DNA of 64,000 nucleotides from Patiria pectinifera. Its lineage: Eukaryota; Echinodermata; Asteroidea; Valvatida; Asterinidae. The notes below the pieces were generated by a model. That model did not search any database. It was not told where the DNA came from and saw only the letters and a list, made by a program, of their open reading frames with translations. How positions within the stretch are numbered: position 1 is the stretch's first letter; each line of letters begins with the position of its first letter. Shown here one piece after another: positions 31,275-42,700 of this stretch. The stretch covers positions 15,831,513-15,895,512 of the forward strand of contig CM057147.1 in assembly GCA_029964075.1 (NCBI GenBank), in the 5' to 3' direction. Made by a program: the position numbers and the translations under genes.

Positions 31275-31975
31275 TATAATTCATAAATACCTCAGACAGT
31301 TTAGCCATTCCTATTGGTCGAGAGCCCGTCACGTGGCCGGTCTTAAACGGATGATAAAGACATGGCTAGCTGGTCTTAAACACTTTTCCAGTGTTACAAT
31401 AAAATGTGGACTCCTAAAAATCCAGTGCCTCTTATCGTTTTTTTTGGTTGAACGTTCACAATCCTCACGTAGGCATGCGCAACACTACCAGGGAGTCAGA
31501 ATTTTATAGTTCTAAATTCAAAACGCCACGCGCCAGGTGTGTTCTACGCGACATCGCGCAGAACATGATACGCGCGCGTCAATCTCCATAAAAGGGTTGT
31601 TTACATCTTACTCGCCAGCTGAACACTCCATTATTTTGAAAGAGGGATGTTTCAAAAAAACATAAAGTGAATTTGTTGAACAAAATCGGATGTTTTGAAC
31701 GAATTATATGATTTTCTTTTACCGAAAAGGTATTTATGAATGGGAATAAATATGTGCTCCGTCGGTATTTATCACTCTGTTTAAGACCACTTAGAGTCTG
31801 GGTGCTGATAATTACCCTCGCCTCCGGCTCGGGTAATTATCAGCACCCAGACTCTAAGTGGTCTTAAATTACCCTCGCCTCCGGCTCGGGTAATTATCAG
31901 CACCCAGACTCTAAGTGGTCTTAAACAGAGTGATAAAAACCTCCGGATCACACATTTATTCCCTTATTAATAATA
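31275..31975 (+). mobile_element. GGTCTTAAAC element, copy 3
   Basis: Nearly identical along its length to 10581-11215: ATTCATAAATACCTCAGACA, GGCCGGTCTTAAACGG, AAATGTGGACTCCTAAAAAT, GGCATGCGCAACACTACCAG. It ends in the hairpin at 31742-31964. High identity suggests a recent insertion. Confidence 0.88.
31742..31964. repeat. hairpin with a duplicated 57-bp inner stem
   Basis: Same hairpin as 11048-11211, but ATTACCCTCGCCTCCGGCTC and on to GTGGTCTTAA is present twice in tandem, so the 3' arm has two alternative pairing partners. Confidence 0.9.
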
Positions 31976-32729
31976 ATAGGGCATCATCTTTCACACTAGT
32001 TTCAGTCGAATGTAGGCCTTTATCAACAGTTAACGAAGTTAGAAATCCACCGAACTAGTACTAAACTCCCTCGTCTAATTTTAAGTTTCGTTACCACAAA
32101 TTCGGTGGCCCTCAGCTGTAGCTAAGTAAGTAGAGTCAAAGTATTCATGAATCATGTTAAACATCATGTTCTACATGTATGTGTTTTATTAAAGCGAATT
32201 AATAATACAAGAAAAAGTTAGCTTTTTGAGGTGAGAAAAAAAATATGGGACGCTTCTTCCAAAAAAAAAGGATGCGGGCGGGGATGATCAATTTTTTATT
32301 TTACTTGGCCTATATTTACTGAAAGGAAGCCGGCTAAATCTACCCGGCTAAATATACACTTCGTTATAAATTTTTAAAATTCAGGACGGCTTCCGCAAAT
32401 GGGTGTGGCACCATAAGGTTTTTTTCATTTATTTATTAATATTTTTTTCAAATAAAAAGTTCCTTCACCATGTTCACAGGCCAGTTACAAAACAAGCAGA
32501 TATTTCACCGAACTTGATCGTTGGTAATGTACGTTTAAGTGATTTCCAAATTTCTTTTCCCTGACTATTGCAAAATGAAAGACCTTCAAATTGGTGAAAA
32601 AAAATCTCGAAAAAAAAGTTTGGTTACACTTGAATTAATTTTTATTTTAGTGATCCGGAACTGTCGATGATCTGGAACTATCACACTGACAGTAGCCTAT
32701 AGGATACACAGGTTTTATTTTTTTGGGCT

Positions 32730-33125
32730 AAGGCCAAAAAAAAAAGTCTCCGGTTTCTGATATGGGCGCGCGTCGCCGTAGCCACGCGCGTCGGCAAAAT
32801 GAAAAAGTTTTTTTTTCAATGAAAAGATGATGTCTCAAAACCGCCAAACTCACTGGTTTGACTGGAATCCTGCTGCTGCATAATTTTAACGTGTTTAAAT
32901 ATGGGGTTATGATCGAGTTTAAATATGGGGTTATGATCGAGAATAAGCTTTATGTGGCCTCTCTGGACTCCCATATATTTGCACTAAGTTTAGTCGGGCA
33001 CCATTTGCAGTCATCAGCCGACATTTGAAGCAAAAAAAAACAGGTACAAAAAAAAGCCGCGTCGCCACACCACTTTTTGGGCAAGCTCCATACCAGAAAC
33101 CGAAGACTTTTTTTTTTGGCCTAAA
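32730..33125. mobile_element. MITE AGGCCAAAAAAAAGTCTCCGG, copy 2
   Basis: AGGCCAAAAAAAAAAGTCTC to GACTTTTTTTTTTGGCCT. A 24-bp internal duplication (TTTAAATATGGGGTTATGAT plus CGAG) at 32895-32941 is unique to this copy. Confidence 0.9.
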
Positions 33126-33714
33126 GGATATTTGTAATAACTGTAATATAAACACATGTTCATGTACAAAATAACAACTCTTTTGGAAAAAAACGTTGCT
33201 ACCTGATGCCACTTTTTTCTTCATATATCATCTCAATGAAGGTCAGTCAAATTGAAAAAAATGATGATAAGGCATGAATCTGAGACTAAGAAACATTTTC
33301 AATTTTGTTAGGAAATACTTAGACAATTTTCTTGACTCTCCATAGACTTTGTACACAACCACTGAAGTGGCGTCAGGTTGCGACATTTTTTCCCCTCCTA
33401 ATCCTCCCACTCCTAATAAGTCCTATTATGAGTTGGCACTAAGATTGGCACTGAAGTTTTTTGTGTACTTTTTCATTTTTCAAAGATTGTAGAAGTTGGC
33501 TTTTTATTAACTCCCTTTTCTGATAAAACTTGGCGGGGGGGGGGGGGGGGACAGACAATGTACACAAAATTAGTTTTAAAATTAAAAATTGAAATTAAAA
33601 CAGATTTTGTTTTTTTTGTTTTTCCTGATAAGGTAGATGTAAAGACTGTGTATACATAATTCTCTTTCTCATTTTTATAACATTTAGTGAGTCGGAAGTA
33701 TTAAGCTGGGTAAA

Positions 33715-33768
33715 ATGAGTGGACGTGTAGGAGACCTCAGCCAAAAACAAGCCGAGACATTGAAGCTG
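33715..33768 (+). CDS. SEC14L2: SEC14-like first coding exon
   Basis: ATG at 33715, 18 codons, donor CTG|GTAAGT, phase 0. A short 5' UTR from about 33688 precedes it if CATTTAG is a real acceptor. Confidence 0.88.
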
Positions 33769-36700
33769 GTAAGTTGTGCTCTATACTTTTTTTATTTAGA
33801 GACCTAACTTTGTTATTCAGACATACCAAAGTAGTAGACTATTCATTCTGCCTAAACCTATTGTGAATTTTATTTTCCTTAGTTCCGCGACAGAGTCTCG
33901 GATTTACTGACAGAAGATCACGATGATCACTATGTTTTACGCTGGCTGAGAGGTAATAATCAATAATGTATTTAATTTTGATCTTTTTTTGTTTCCCTGG
34001 TACTTTGTCAGCCTATAGCTTGTCTGTATTTTAATAGGGGTGACACGCTGGGTTTTCCCAGATTTGTAGGTTTAAGAAAAGCCTTAAAGGGAAGACATTT
34101 GCAAACTTCAGAAAAGGAAATGATCAAATTATCACGAAATATCTTACTGGATTGTGAGGGAATGACAGTCAAAAGCATCCTGTAAAATCGTGGCTCCTGG
34201 ATTTCTGACATTTTCAAGAAAACTTGTATTTTTCCCAACGCTGGTCAGCCGACGAGCGTTGGAGAAAACTGACATTTTTCAAAAAGTGCTCCTACATTTT
34301 CATATTTAGTTATTCTGCATTTTCTTTGCAATTGATTACACACCTGTGAAAGGGTACAAGCCTTCTAGACTGATTCTCTGACCTTGCAATCCTACAAAGT
34401 CTATAAATTGCTCGGTTTCATCTTACGTGGGGTCAGGGAACCAGACTACAAAAACATGGTTGGTTTTCTTGGATTTTCCAGCATCTCCGAACCGAAAAAC
34501 GTGAAGCAAGTCAGTTTAACAATATTTGCTATAACAAACTTATCCTCTAAATCCATTTATTTCTGAAATTGCAGCAAAAGCAAATGTTGTACCTTCCCTT
34601 TAAATGAGACGTTTTTCATCTCTGTAGCTTTCTTTTTTTTTCAGTGAAAAGCTTCATATGAAGCAAAGCAATTGGCAGTTTTTGGGAGTGCTATTGAGGG
34701 AAATACATGCATACATGTACCATAGATAAACCCATGTTACTGTGGGGTTTCGATAAATTTTTATTTATTTTTGGATTATTTATATTCCCCAAAGTTGATA
34801 ATTAATGCAATGTATACACTTTTTTGTGCTGAAGAAATCATTTTAAAAAGATTCAAAATGCAACAGTAGCAAGGATGGAGTGTATTTAGAGTCCCATGAA
34901 ATAAATTGCTTACCATACCAGCTAAAACTTATATTTGCACAGAAAGATCATAGATCTCATTGATAACAGATAAAGCATCTTTTCTTTTGTTAAATTTATG
35001 TGAACATTGTTGTTAAGTAAATTCAGCCATGGTGAACGCACATTCAATTATTTCACTTCATTATGTATTGAACGTTAATTTATCTACCAAGTACCATCAA
35101 TTACAATTTTTCAACAATGCACAAAGGCCTTTGTCCAAGTAATAATGAAGAATTCGCAGCGGGTGTTAAAAAAATTAATACACTTGGTAGCGCGCCGTTC
35201 GTGCGCGATGAATGGTTCGCCCTCGGGCCATTCTCGCCCACGAATGGCGCGCTATACTTGTGTGTTACCCTGCTTTACATAATGTATTTGGCTTGTATTA
35301 AAAGTTGTCCTATTTCATTTGTTCATTTTTATACCTAGCCAGATCATTTGACCTAGACAAATCAGAAAAGATGTTGCGAGATGTGAGTATTGATTTTATT
35401 TGCCCCTTGGCCCCTCCCCCGAAGTAAAATCTATAACATCACTGCAAGTAGTTTAAATGAATGGCCTGTAACCACGCTGAATCCTTCAAAATCCTCTTTG
35501 CCAAAGTTGGAGGATCGAGGTTACATGGCAAAAATGGGTTACTGATTTCGTAGGATGCACTTTGTCAAGGTCTTGGGTCGGACCTTGTGTTGTTTTTGCT
35601 CAGCCATGCTTAAATATAGGCCTGGATTATGCTTGAAATCCTCCGTACTGCTCCAGGATGTCACTGGCCAAGCCTCAACATATTGGCAGTCACTGCCGCA
35701 GGACTTTGCAGGATTCAGGTAGTGGTCACCCCTCCACGGACCATATTCAAGAAATAATGGAGGAATTTGTAGGATTGAGGCTGTATGCTATTTTTCCATG
35801 AGGCCAATTGGAGGATTTTGCAGGATCAAGGCTACATCCTAGCAAAAAAGGCCTAGGGAGTTAGGGTTAAATGAAGAGTCTTTCAATTTAGTAAATTTTA
35901 CTTGAAACCAGCAATACTCCACTGGCTCATTTTATATTGGCTTTGCCGTTTTGACATGTTTTGATAACAATACAAGAGTAAAAAGGAAAAGACAGAAATT
36001 ATTTCGTCTGGGATATCTCAGAAAGTTGATTACATGGGCTTATTTCTATTGGGATCCCATTAACATAGTGGAATGGGTTGCGGTTTTGTTGGAATTCTTT
36101 CTGCTGATCTGCTATTCTCTAACGTCCGTCATTCTTTTCTATTGATTCTGCAGCACATTGCCTTCTGTAAAGAGTGGAACATTGAATACATCGTGTCAGA
36201 ATGGGAGGCACCAGAGGTAAGAATCAGGGGCAGATTTAGCTTTCAGGAAAGGGAGGGGGTTGATATTTGAGTGAAGTGATATGGAGTCCGGGGAATGTGG
36301 CTCCCCCTCCCCAACATTTTACAATCTACAGTGCTATTAAGTATTCTGCATTCTAAGGCAATTTGAGAATAAATGAAATATCTCCAGCATTTTATTTACT
36401 ATGTTTGGCCCCATTTTACTAGTATAACAGTTCAGCGGCTAAAGGGGCGGGGGGTTGCATCCCCCCCCCTGCTCATCTGCCACTGAGAAGTACATGTATA
36501 AGGAGGAATCAAAGAAATCCCAGGTATTGAACCAGCAGTCTGAACAGGAATATATATGTTACAGAAGCTATCAGATCATTATGTCATTGGTCATGTTGGT
36601 TTATGTGATGTAATTCATCAAATACACCACAGCTGATTATCTTTGGGAACCTAATCCTTTGTGGGCTGGACTGGTAAGTAAATCTAGCCTGTGGCTGATA

Positions 36701-39700
36701 AACCTGCTGCTTCAATATTGACTGTCTGAAGAGTCTACAAATAAGATACTCTGAGTGTCAGGCACAGATTTGGTTGTTATAGTAGGGTATTGGTTCCAAG
36801 TATCACAGATTAAACACAATGCGTCAGTCTTGACCATCTGCATTTTCCCTGGAATCTGCAGATAACAGCCTTTCCTTGGTTACACTTACATTTAGCCTGC
36901 AGGGAAAAGAAAACTCAAATAAGGTCAAAAAATAACAGTTCTGCTTCCGGTTTACCCTGCTTACCCTATTTTGACAGCCCCTACCCTAATTTTTTTGCGC
37001 AAAACTGAGGAAAAAAAGGAAATCATCACTATCTTTTACAGTTGACTACATGCAGACACCACAGACACAGGGTACACATGCATTCCATACAAGAAGGATA
37101 CATTACACTGTACATTTCCGGCATGATGAATGTGCAAAGCATGATGTCAGCTAATTGAAGCAGTCTTTTTATTTGGTAATGTCGCTGTCTCCGAAGTTTA
37201 ATGACCTTTACAGGCGTTGGCTGGCGGTAGCACATTTTGAATGCATACAAACTGGTCTCGGTATTAAATATGAGAAATTACGTGACAAAATATTACTAGC
37301 AAATTGTATGCGCACATTTTATGGACGGCCCTAAACTGCTACGCTGCCTTCCAACTTTGAGTCCTGAACTTGGGCAAAGTGTGCAGAGTGGCTAGACTGT
37401 AGAAATGAAAGAATTCAGAAGACCATTTGCAGACAATCTGCAGACTCCTTGTTGAAAGTAGTCTTGAGGAGTTGTTTCTTAAATAATTTCTTCAGGTAGA
37501 TCCCAGACAAGCTTGTGATAAAGTGTGACTGATAACCGTATTGCTTCAGTATGTTTGATCGCCTGCAGATTCTGCAAAGTCTGTGAAGATTTCTGTCATG
37601 TCTGTTAAATCCAAATTGGCCAATCTCTAACATCAGTAGAATTCTGCATACAATCTGTAGGCAGTGATATAGACTCTCTAAAAAAGCTTTTATCATCATC
37701 ATCGTTGGTTTTCAGGCCATTGTCCAGTCTGTTCTGGGTTGGCCTGCTTTCTCCCTGATCCTCTCCACTTGGCCCTGTCCGTCGCGTCCCTGGCATTGAC
37801 TCCAAGCAGTCGCACGTCAACTTTATTCCCTCATTTCTTTGGTACAGGTCCTGGAGAGACACATGATCGGTGGGCTGTTTGGGGAAGACAAGGAAGGCCG
37901 ACCGGTCTACTATGAAGCCTACGGCACGGTGGACTGCAAGGGAATCATCTACTCCAGCATCAAGGCAGACTTTGTCAGGTACAAGCTGCGGATATGTGAA
38001 GCCATCTACCGAAGATTCGAAGAACAAACCAAAAAGGTACAACGGAAGAAAAGTGGGAGATGTGAAAGAAATCACAGCAAACTCGTACATGTATGCATGA
38101 AGACGGGTAGCCAGTCTGAAGTTAGATAACAGTGACCTCTGACCTCACATTCCATCTTTCTCTTATCCAACAGCATGGTCGTATGATCGATAATCTGACC
38201 ATGATTCTTGACTTGGACCAGGTAGGTCTCAGCCATCTCTGGATGCCGTTCCTCAATGTCTACTTTGATGTGCTCAGCAAGTTTGAGGCCAACTACCCTG
38301 AGACCCTTCATCAGTGTTTTATCATCAATGGTACGTCTGGTTTGAATCATAAAAATGGTGTTCATAGTGCACGGAAGCTTTGCTCTATGATTGGTCGAGT
38401 GCATAGAGTTCCTTTACTTAGGCTGAATCTGAATGACTTGGCTACAGCCGTGCCCATAGGCGCATTTGTCATTACTGGCCAAAGCAACTATTAGCTGTTT
38501 ATTATTAAAGATATAGTCCATCATTTGTAATTTGTGCATTTTGTTCGTTTGAAGCAACAAAAGTGTTCAAAATCTAATGAAGGATACTGAACAACTAACC
38601 TGATGAAGTTTCAGCTCAGCTTCAGCTGTATATTCCGAGAAAAACGGCATTCTAGGATCTCAATTTCAAATCAAAAGTTGCTGAATCATGTTTTGAATTG
38701 TTTTGAATTGCAGCTATACGCGATGTCGCGCACTGATCCGACGAATTATAGCAACCACACGCGCCTGTGCGTCGTGCCAATGCTTGCGCGCGCTGCGCCG
38801 AATAACAAAACGAACTACTAATTTAAATTTTCCTACGGTGTGTCTTAAGACGCACCGTTGGAAAGGCCTTCTTTCGTTGATTACTTCAAAATGATAGCTT
38901 GCCAGAAAGATTAATTTCACAGGGAGTTTAGTCCACTTACTATCTTTCAACCAAGTATGTTTTTCAACAATAATACGCCAGTTACTTTTTTGGATGGCTG
39001 CAAATGATGGACTATAGCTTTAAATGATGTAAATAAGGGGGCTGAGCTTTAGAGGAGCATGATTCCCACAATCAAGGCCTTTCCCTCTTGTTCCCTGAAG
39101 TCAGCAACAAGAGCAAATTTGCAGTTGCACTATGTGAAAAGAAATGTCTTTTGAGACTTTGTGTGGGTCTGAGAAGAAATGGTAGAAAACTCAACATCTC
39201 AGACAATATGCTCTGCCCATTGTCAGGGGACACCCGAGGACACGCAGAACAGCACTCTGTGCAAAATATTGAGTATTCCATTGGTTCTTTTCAGAACCAC
39301 ATAAATAAAAAATAAAAAACCTCCTTTAACCCTAAAAGGGCTGGGGGTGGATTCCGCCCCCCCCCTCAATTTTTTCCGCGATAGCCTTTTTTTGCGACCC
39401 GAGCTGTTATGATTTTTTAGCCTCGAGCCTTGCGCATCTTTTGATACCAAAAACATAAAAATCGGACCACAGGTTGCCGAGCAGCGAAAAATTTTCCGAT
39501 GCTACGCGCCGTGAAAACTGAATTTTCCCATATACGTCATGTACACAGAGCAGAATTACCATTTGTACATATGAGTAATTAATTAGCCATAACTCCAAAA
39601 CCCTTTGACCTATAGTCACGAAATTTCTTGAGTATATTCATGATGAGTTGCTCTATGCTTGTACCGAGTTTCAAATTTTTTCGTCAATTGATGGCCGAGA

Positions 39701-42700
39701 TCTTAGGGGCACCCCCCCCCCCACCCCGGCTGAGAGATGGCCAAAATAACCCAGCCCTTTTAGCATGTTTAGGGTTAACAAAGTACAATCACTAATTTAT
39801 TAAAAAAAAAGGTTTCATTGTTTGAGTATCAACAAATGCATAGTACCCCTCAAGTTTATGAGGACCTGTCAGTGCCGCCTAGCCCCCCACACCCCTGCAT
39901 GTGTGTCTTCAGATTCACCACTTTTTCTGACAGCAAGTCCTTGACAGTAACTATGCCATTTCTCCATTTAGCTCCGTCTATGGTGTCAGTGGGCTACAAT
40001 CTCTTCAAGCCTTTCCTCAGCGCTGATACGAGGACAAAGGTCAGATTCTTTGGAGGTAAGGTTAACTGTTATTTGTGAGGTGTTCTGGTAGAGAAATAAG
40101 GGTTTGTGGATATGTGGAAAGAGAATAAAATTCTCCTTACAATACTGTTTGTTGCATTTCAATCGGAAATTTTGTTGACAAGTTATGACCATTTAAACTT
40201 TGCATTTATTGGCATGTCAAAAAAAATGAAATACTGAGAAAAAGGCCTTTATAGTCTCGAGTTTTGTAGTTGTGAAAATGAAAGATGTAAAATTGTTTTT
40301 CCTTAAAAACATGTTTATTCCACAAATTTCGTACTATTTCTTCAAAATATTGTGTAGTAGACATACATATCAAAGATTACAAAACATATCAGTAACTCTG
40401 AAAATCAAAAAAAAGATTCTCCCCATTTAGTTTTTTTTGTTGCAATTTTCTCCACTATGGCCTGTGCCCAGTTCCGTCTCATTTTGCCAGAATGCATCAC
40501 ATTTAATCACTTTTATACTGATATATTTATTTTACCTCCGCTTAAAAAGTACTTCTTGATTGCTGAAGCATTACAAACAAATTGTCAAGTTTACTTCAGT
40601 GCATTTGCTGTGGGTCCTATCAGAGTCTCTTTGTAATATTGGGGGACACTCTCACATCGTGGGAAAAATCCAACACGTTAAGACTACTTTCCAGCTATGC
40701 ACCAAAGCATGAAAATGCATGAACGAAAAACAATTTGGAGACTGCTTTTCTGATTTGGGCTGTCCTGCAATCTCTTTTCAAAATGTAGTTCCACCTTTAA
40801 AAAGGCAGGATCAAAGGTGGGTTCAATTTTAAAAAAACAAAAATGTTACCACAAATGTGCATTGAATATTTGCTAAATCTCAGCTTAAGTATTGATCCTG
40901 CCTATTTTAATAACTGTATTTTTTTATTTTTTTTTATTTTACTTAATTAATTGGTTTTGGTTTATAGTTTTAAATTTTTTTTTTGGTACAGGGCCCTCAA
41001 GGAAAGCAATTTTTAAACTGAGGAGGCCACCCTGTTTAAATAAGACTGCAAATAAATAAATGAATAAATAATAAATTTGAATAAGCTGACAATGGACATA
41101 GACACAGCCTTGTTCTCAACCTTGACATGAAACAGATCTCTCATAAGTGCTTTTGTTCACTATGATTCTAACCCTTGTTTTGTCTCCCCTCACCTAGGCA
41201 ACTACAAGAATAAATTATTGGAGGCGATCAGTGCAGACCAGTTACCACAGCATTATGGTGGTACAGCGATAGATAATGGCGACCCAAAGTGTAGTGAAAA
41301 GGTGAGCATTCCAGATTTCGCTTTACTGTAATAAAAGAATTCTAGGTTGGTTGTGATAAGATATATGAGTATTGATGGTGTTGGATTGCGAATATAAGTT
41401 TACCAGGTAAAAAAAAATGGCGTTTGATTTGACAAAAAGGCAGTGAATTAAAGGGGATTACGGCCTGAAATTTCATGTTTTGGATTGTTAACTTATCCTA
41501 CTTCAAAGGTCTGGTTGAAAGGAATCAAACCTAATGTCTTACTGTTCCCGAAAAAGAAAAAGAAAAACCCGGTGGTTGTTTACATCGGACGTGACGTACA
41601 TTTTGTGGCATAACCATACCTATTTCAAGTCATGTCTATTCAATGTACCGCACATGTTCTGTGTGTGAAACGTAATACATACAGTAAAAATACACAAATG
41701 TTATTTCTTACACGTCCACAGAATTGCGAACCACTGTGTGGCTGGATCACAACTAGCACTCAACAGCTCGATTTTTCGGAGACAAAATTTTGACCCCCAA
41801 AATTTTGTTCTCGCGTGGTTCTCGCAAGAATAACACAAAAATGCTGAGTTTTAAAGGATGGTTCTGTGGACGTTGATATTCTACTTTTAAATGCTCTTTC
41901 TTTTCAACCCTAACTCCCTAGCTAGGAACTGGACAAAGTCCATCAAAATCCATCAATCACTGCGCGTCTAATACAAAACTGTACATGACATAATGGAATC
42001 CACCACTGACGCACTGGTTGACATTCATGGACTTGCTACACATGGCTTTTTGCACAATACTGTACAGGAAGCTAGGCAAAACCAATCAGATACCCCTAGC
42101 ACTGCTTCAGGCCAGCAGGCCCAAGTCCATCATACTCCTTCAATATTTAGTCACGCCAGGCCTCCTGGACCAAGTCCCCCGAAATCCACCAAAATGGGGG
42201 GATGGATTTTGATGGAATAGGGTGGTTAGGGTTAATATCATTTTGTTTAAAATGCGTTTTGTAGCCCAATTGGGTGCATTCCAAGTCGTAATGTCCCTTT
42301 AAGATCTAACATAAGGGTGTTGAGGGGATCAGACCACAACTAAACCACATGTCACAGTATTTAATGAATTGAAAACTTCACGTGCCAACAAGTGTTCTAA
42401 AACGGGGGAAGTTAAGAAAAATGTTCCTTCCTTACTGACGATTTATAAGTTCTCTGTCTTTCTTTCTCATCTCTTGGAGATCCGGTATGGAGGCAAAGTG
42501 CCCAAGTCCTACTACCTCAAGGAGCTACAGTTATCCGGCTCCAGTAACCTCAAGAAGGAAACGGTCGCCAGTGGTGCTAAGCTACAGATTCCACTGGAAG
42601 TCACAATTCCATTGTCAGCCCTTCGGTATTGTATACACAAATTCATGCTTCTGTAATTGCTTATTTCTGACTGAATCTTGCAAAATGAGTCTTAAGGACA

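Larger units (their letters stand above)
30597..33714. other. divergent intergenic region, DGCR2-like / SEC14-like
   Basis: 3.1 kb between the two start codons, which point away from each other. It must contain both promoters and 5' UTRs. A likely non-coding part of the SEC14-like first exon begins after an acceptor-like CATTTAG at 33687. It contains the element at 31275-31975 and the MITE at 32730-33125. No TATA box or CpG-dense promoter could be pinned by eye. 33533-33550 is a run of G. 31985-32725 and 33130-33680 hold nothing else I recognise. Confidence 0.7.
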
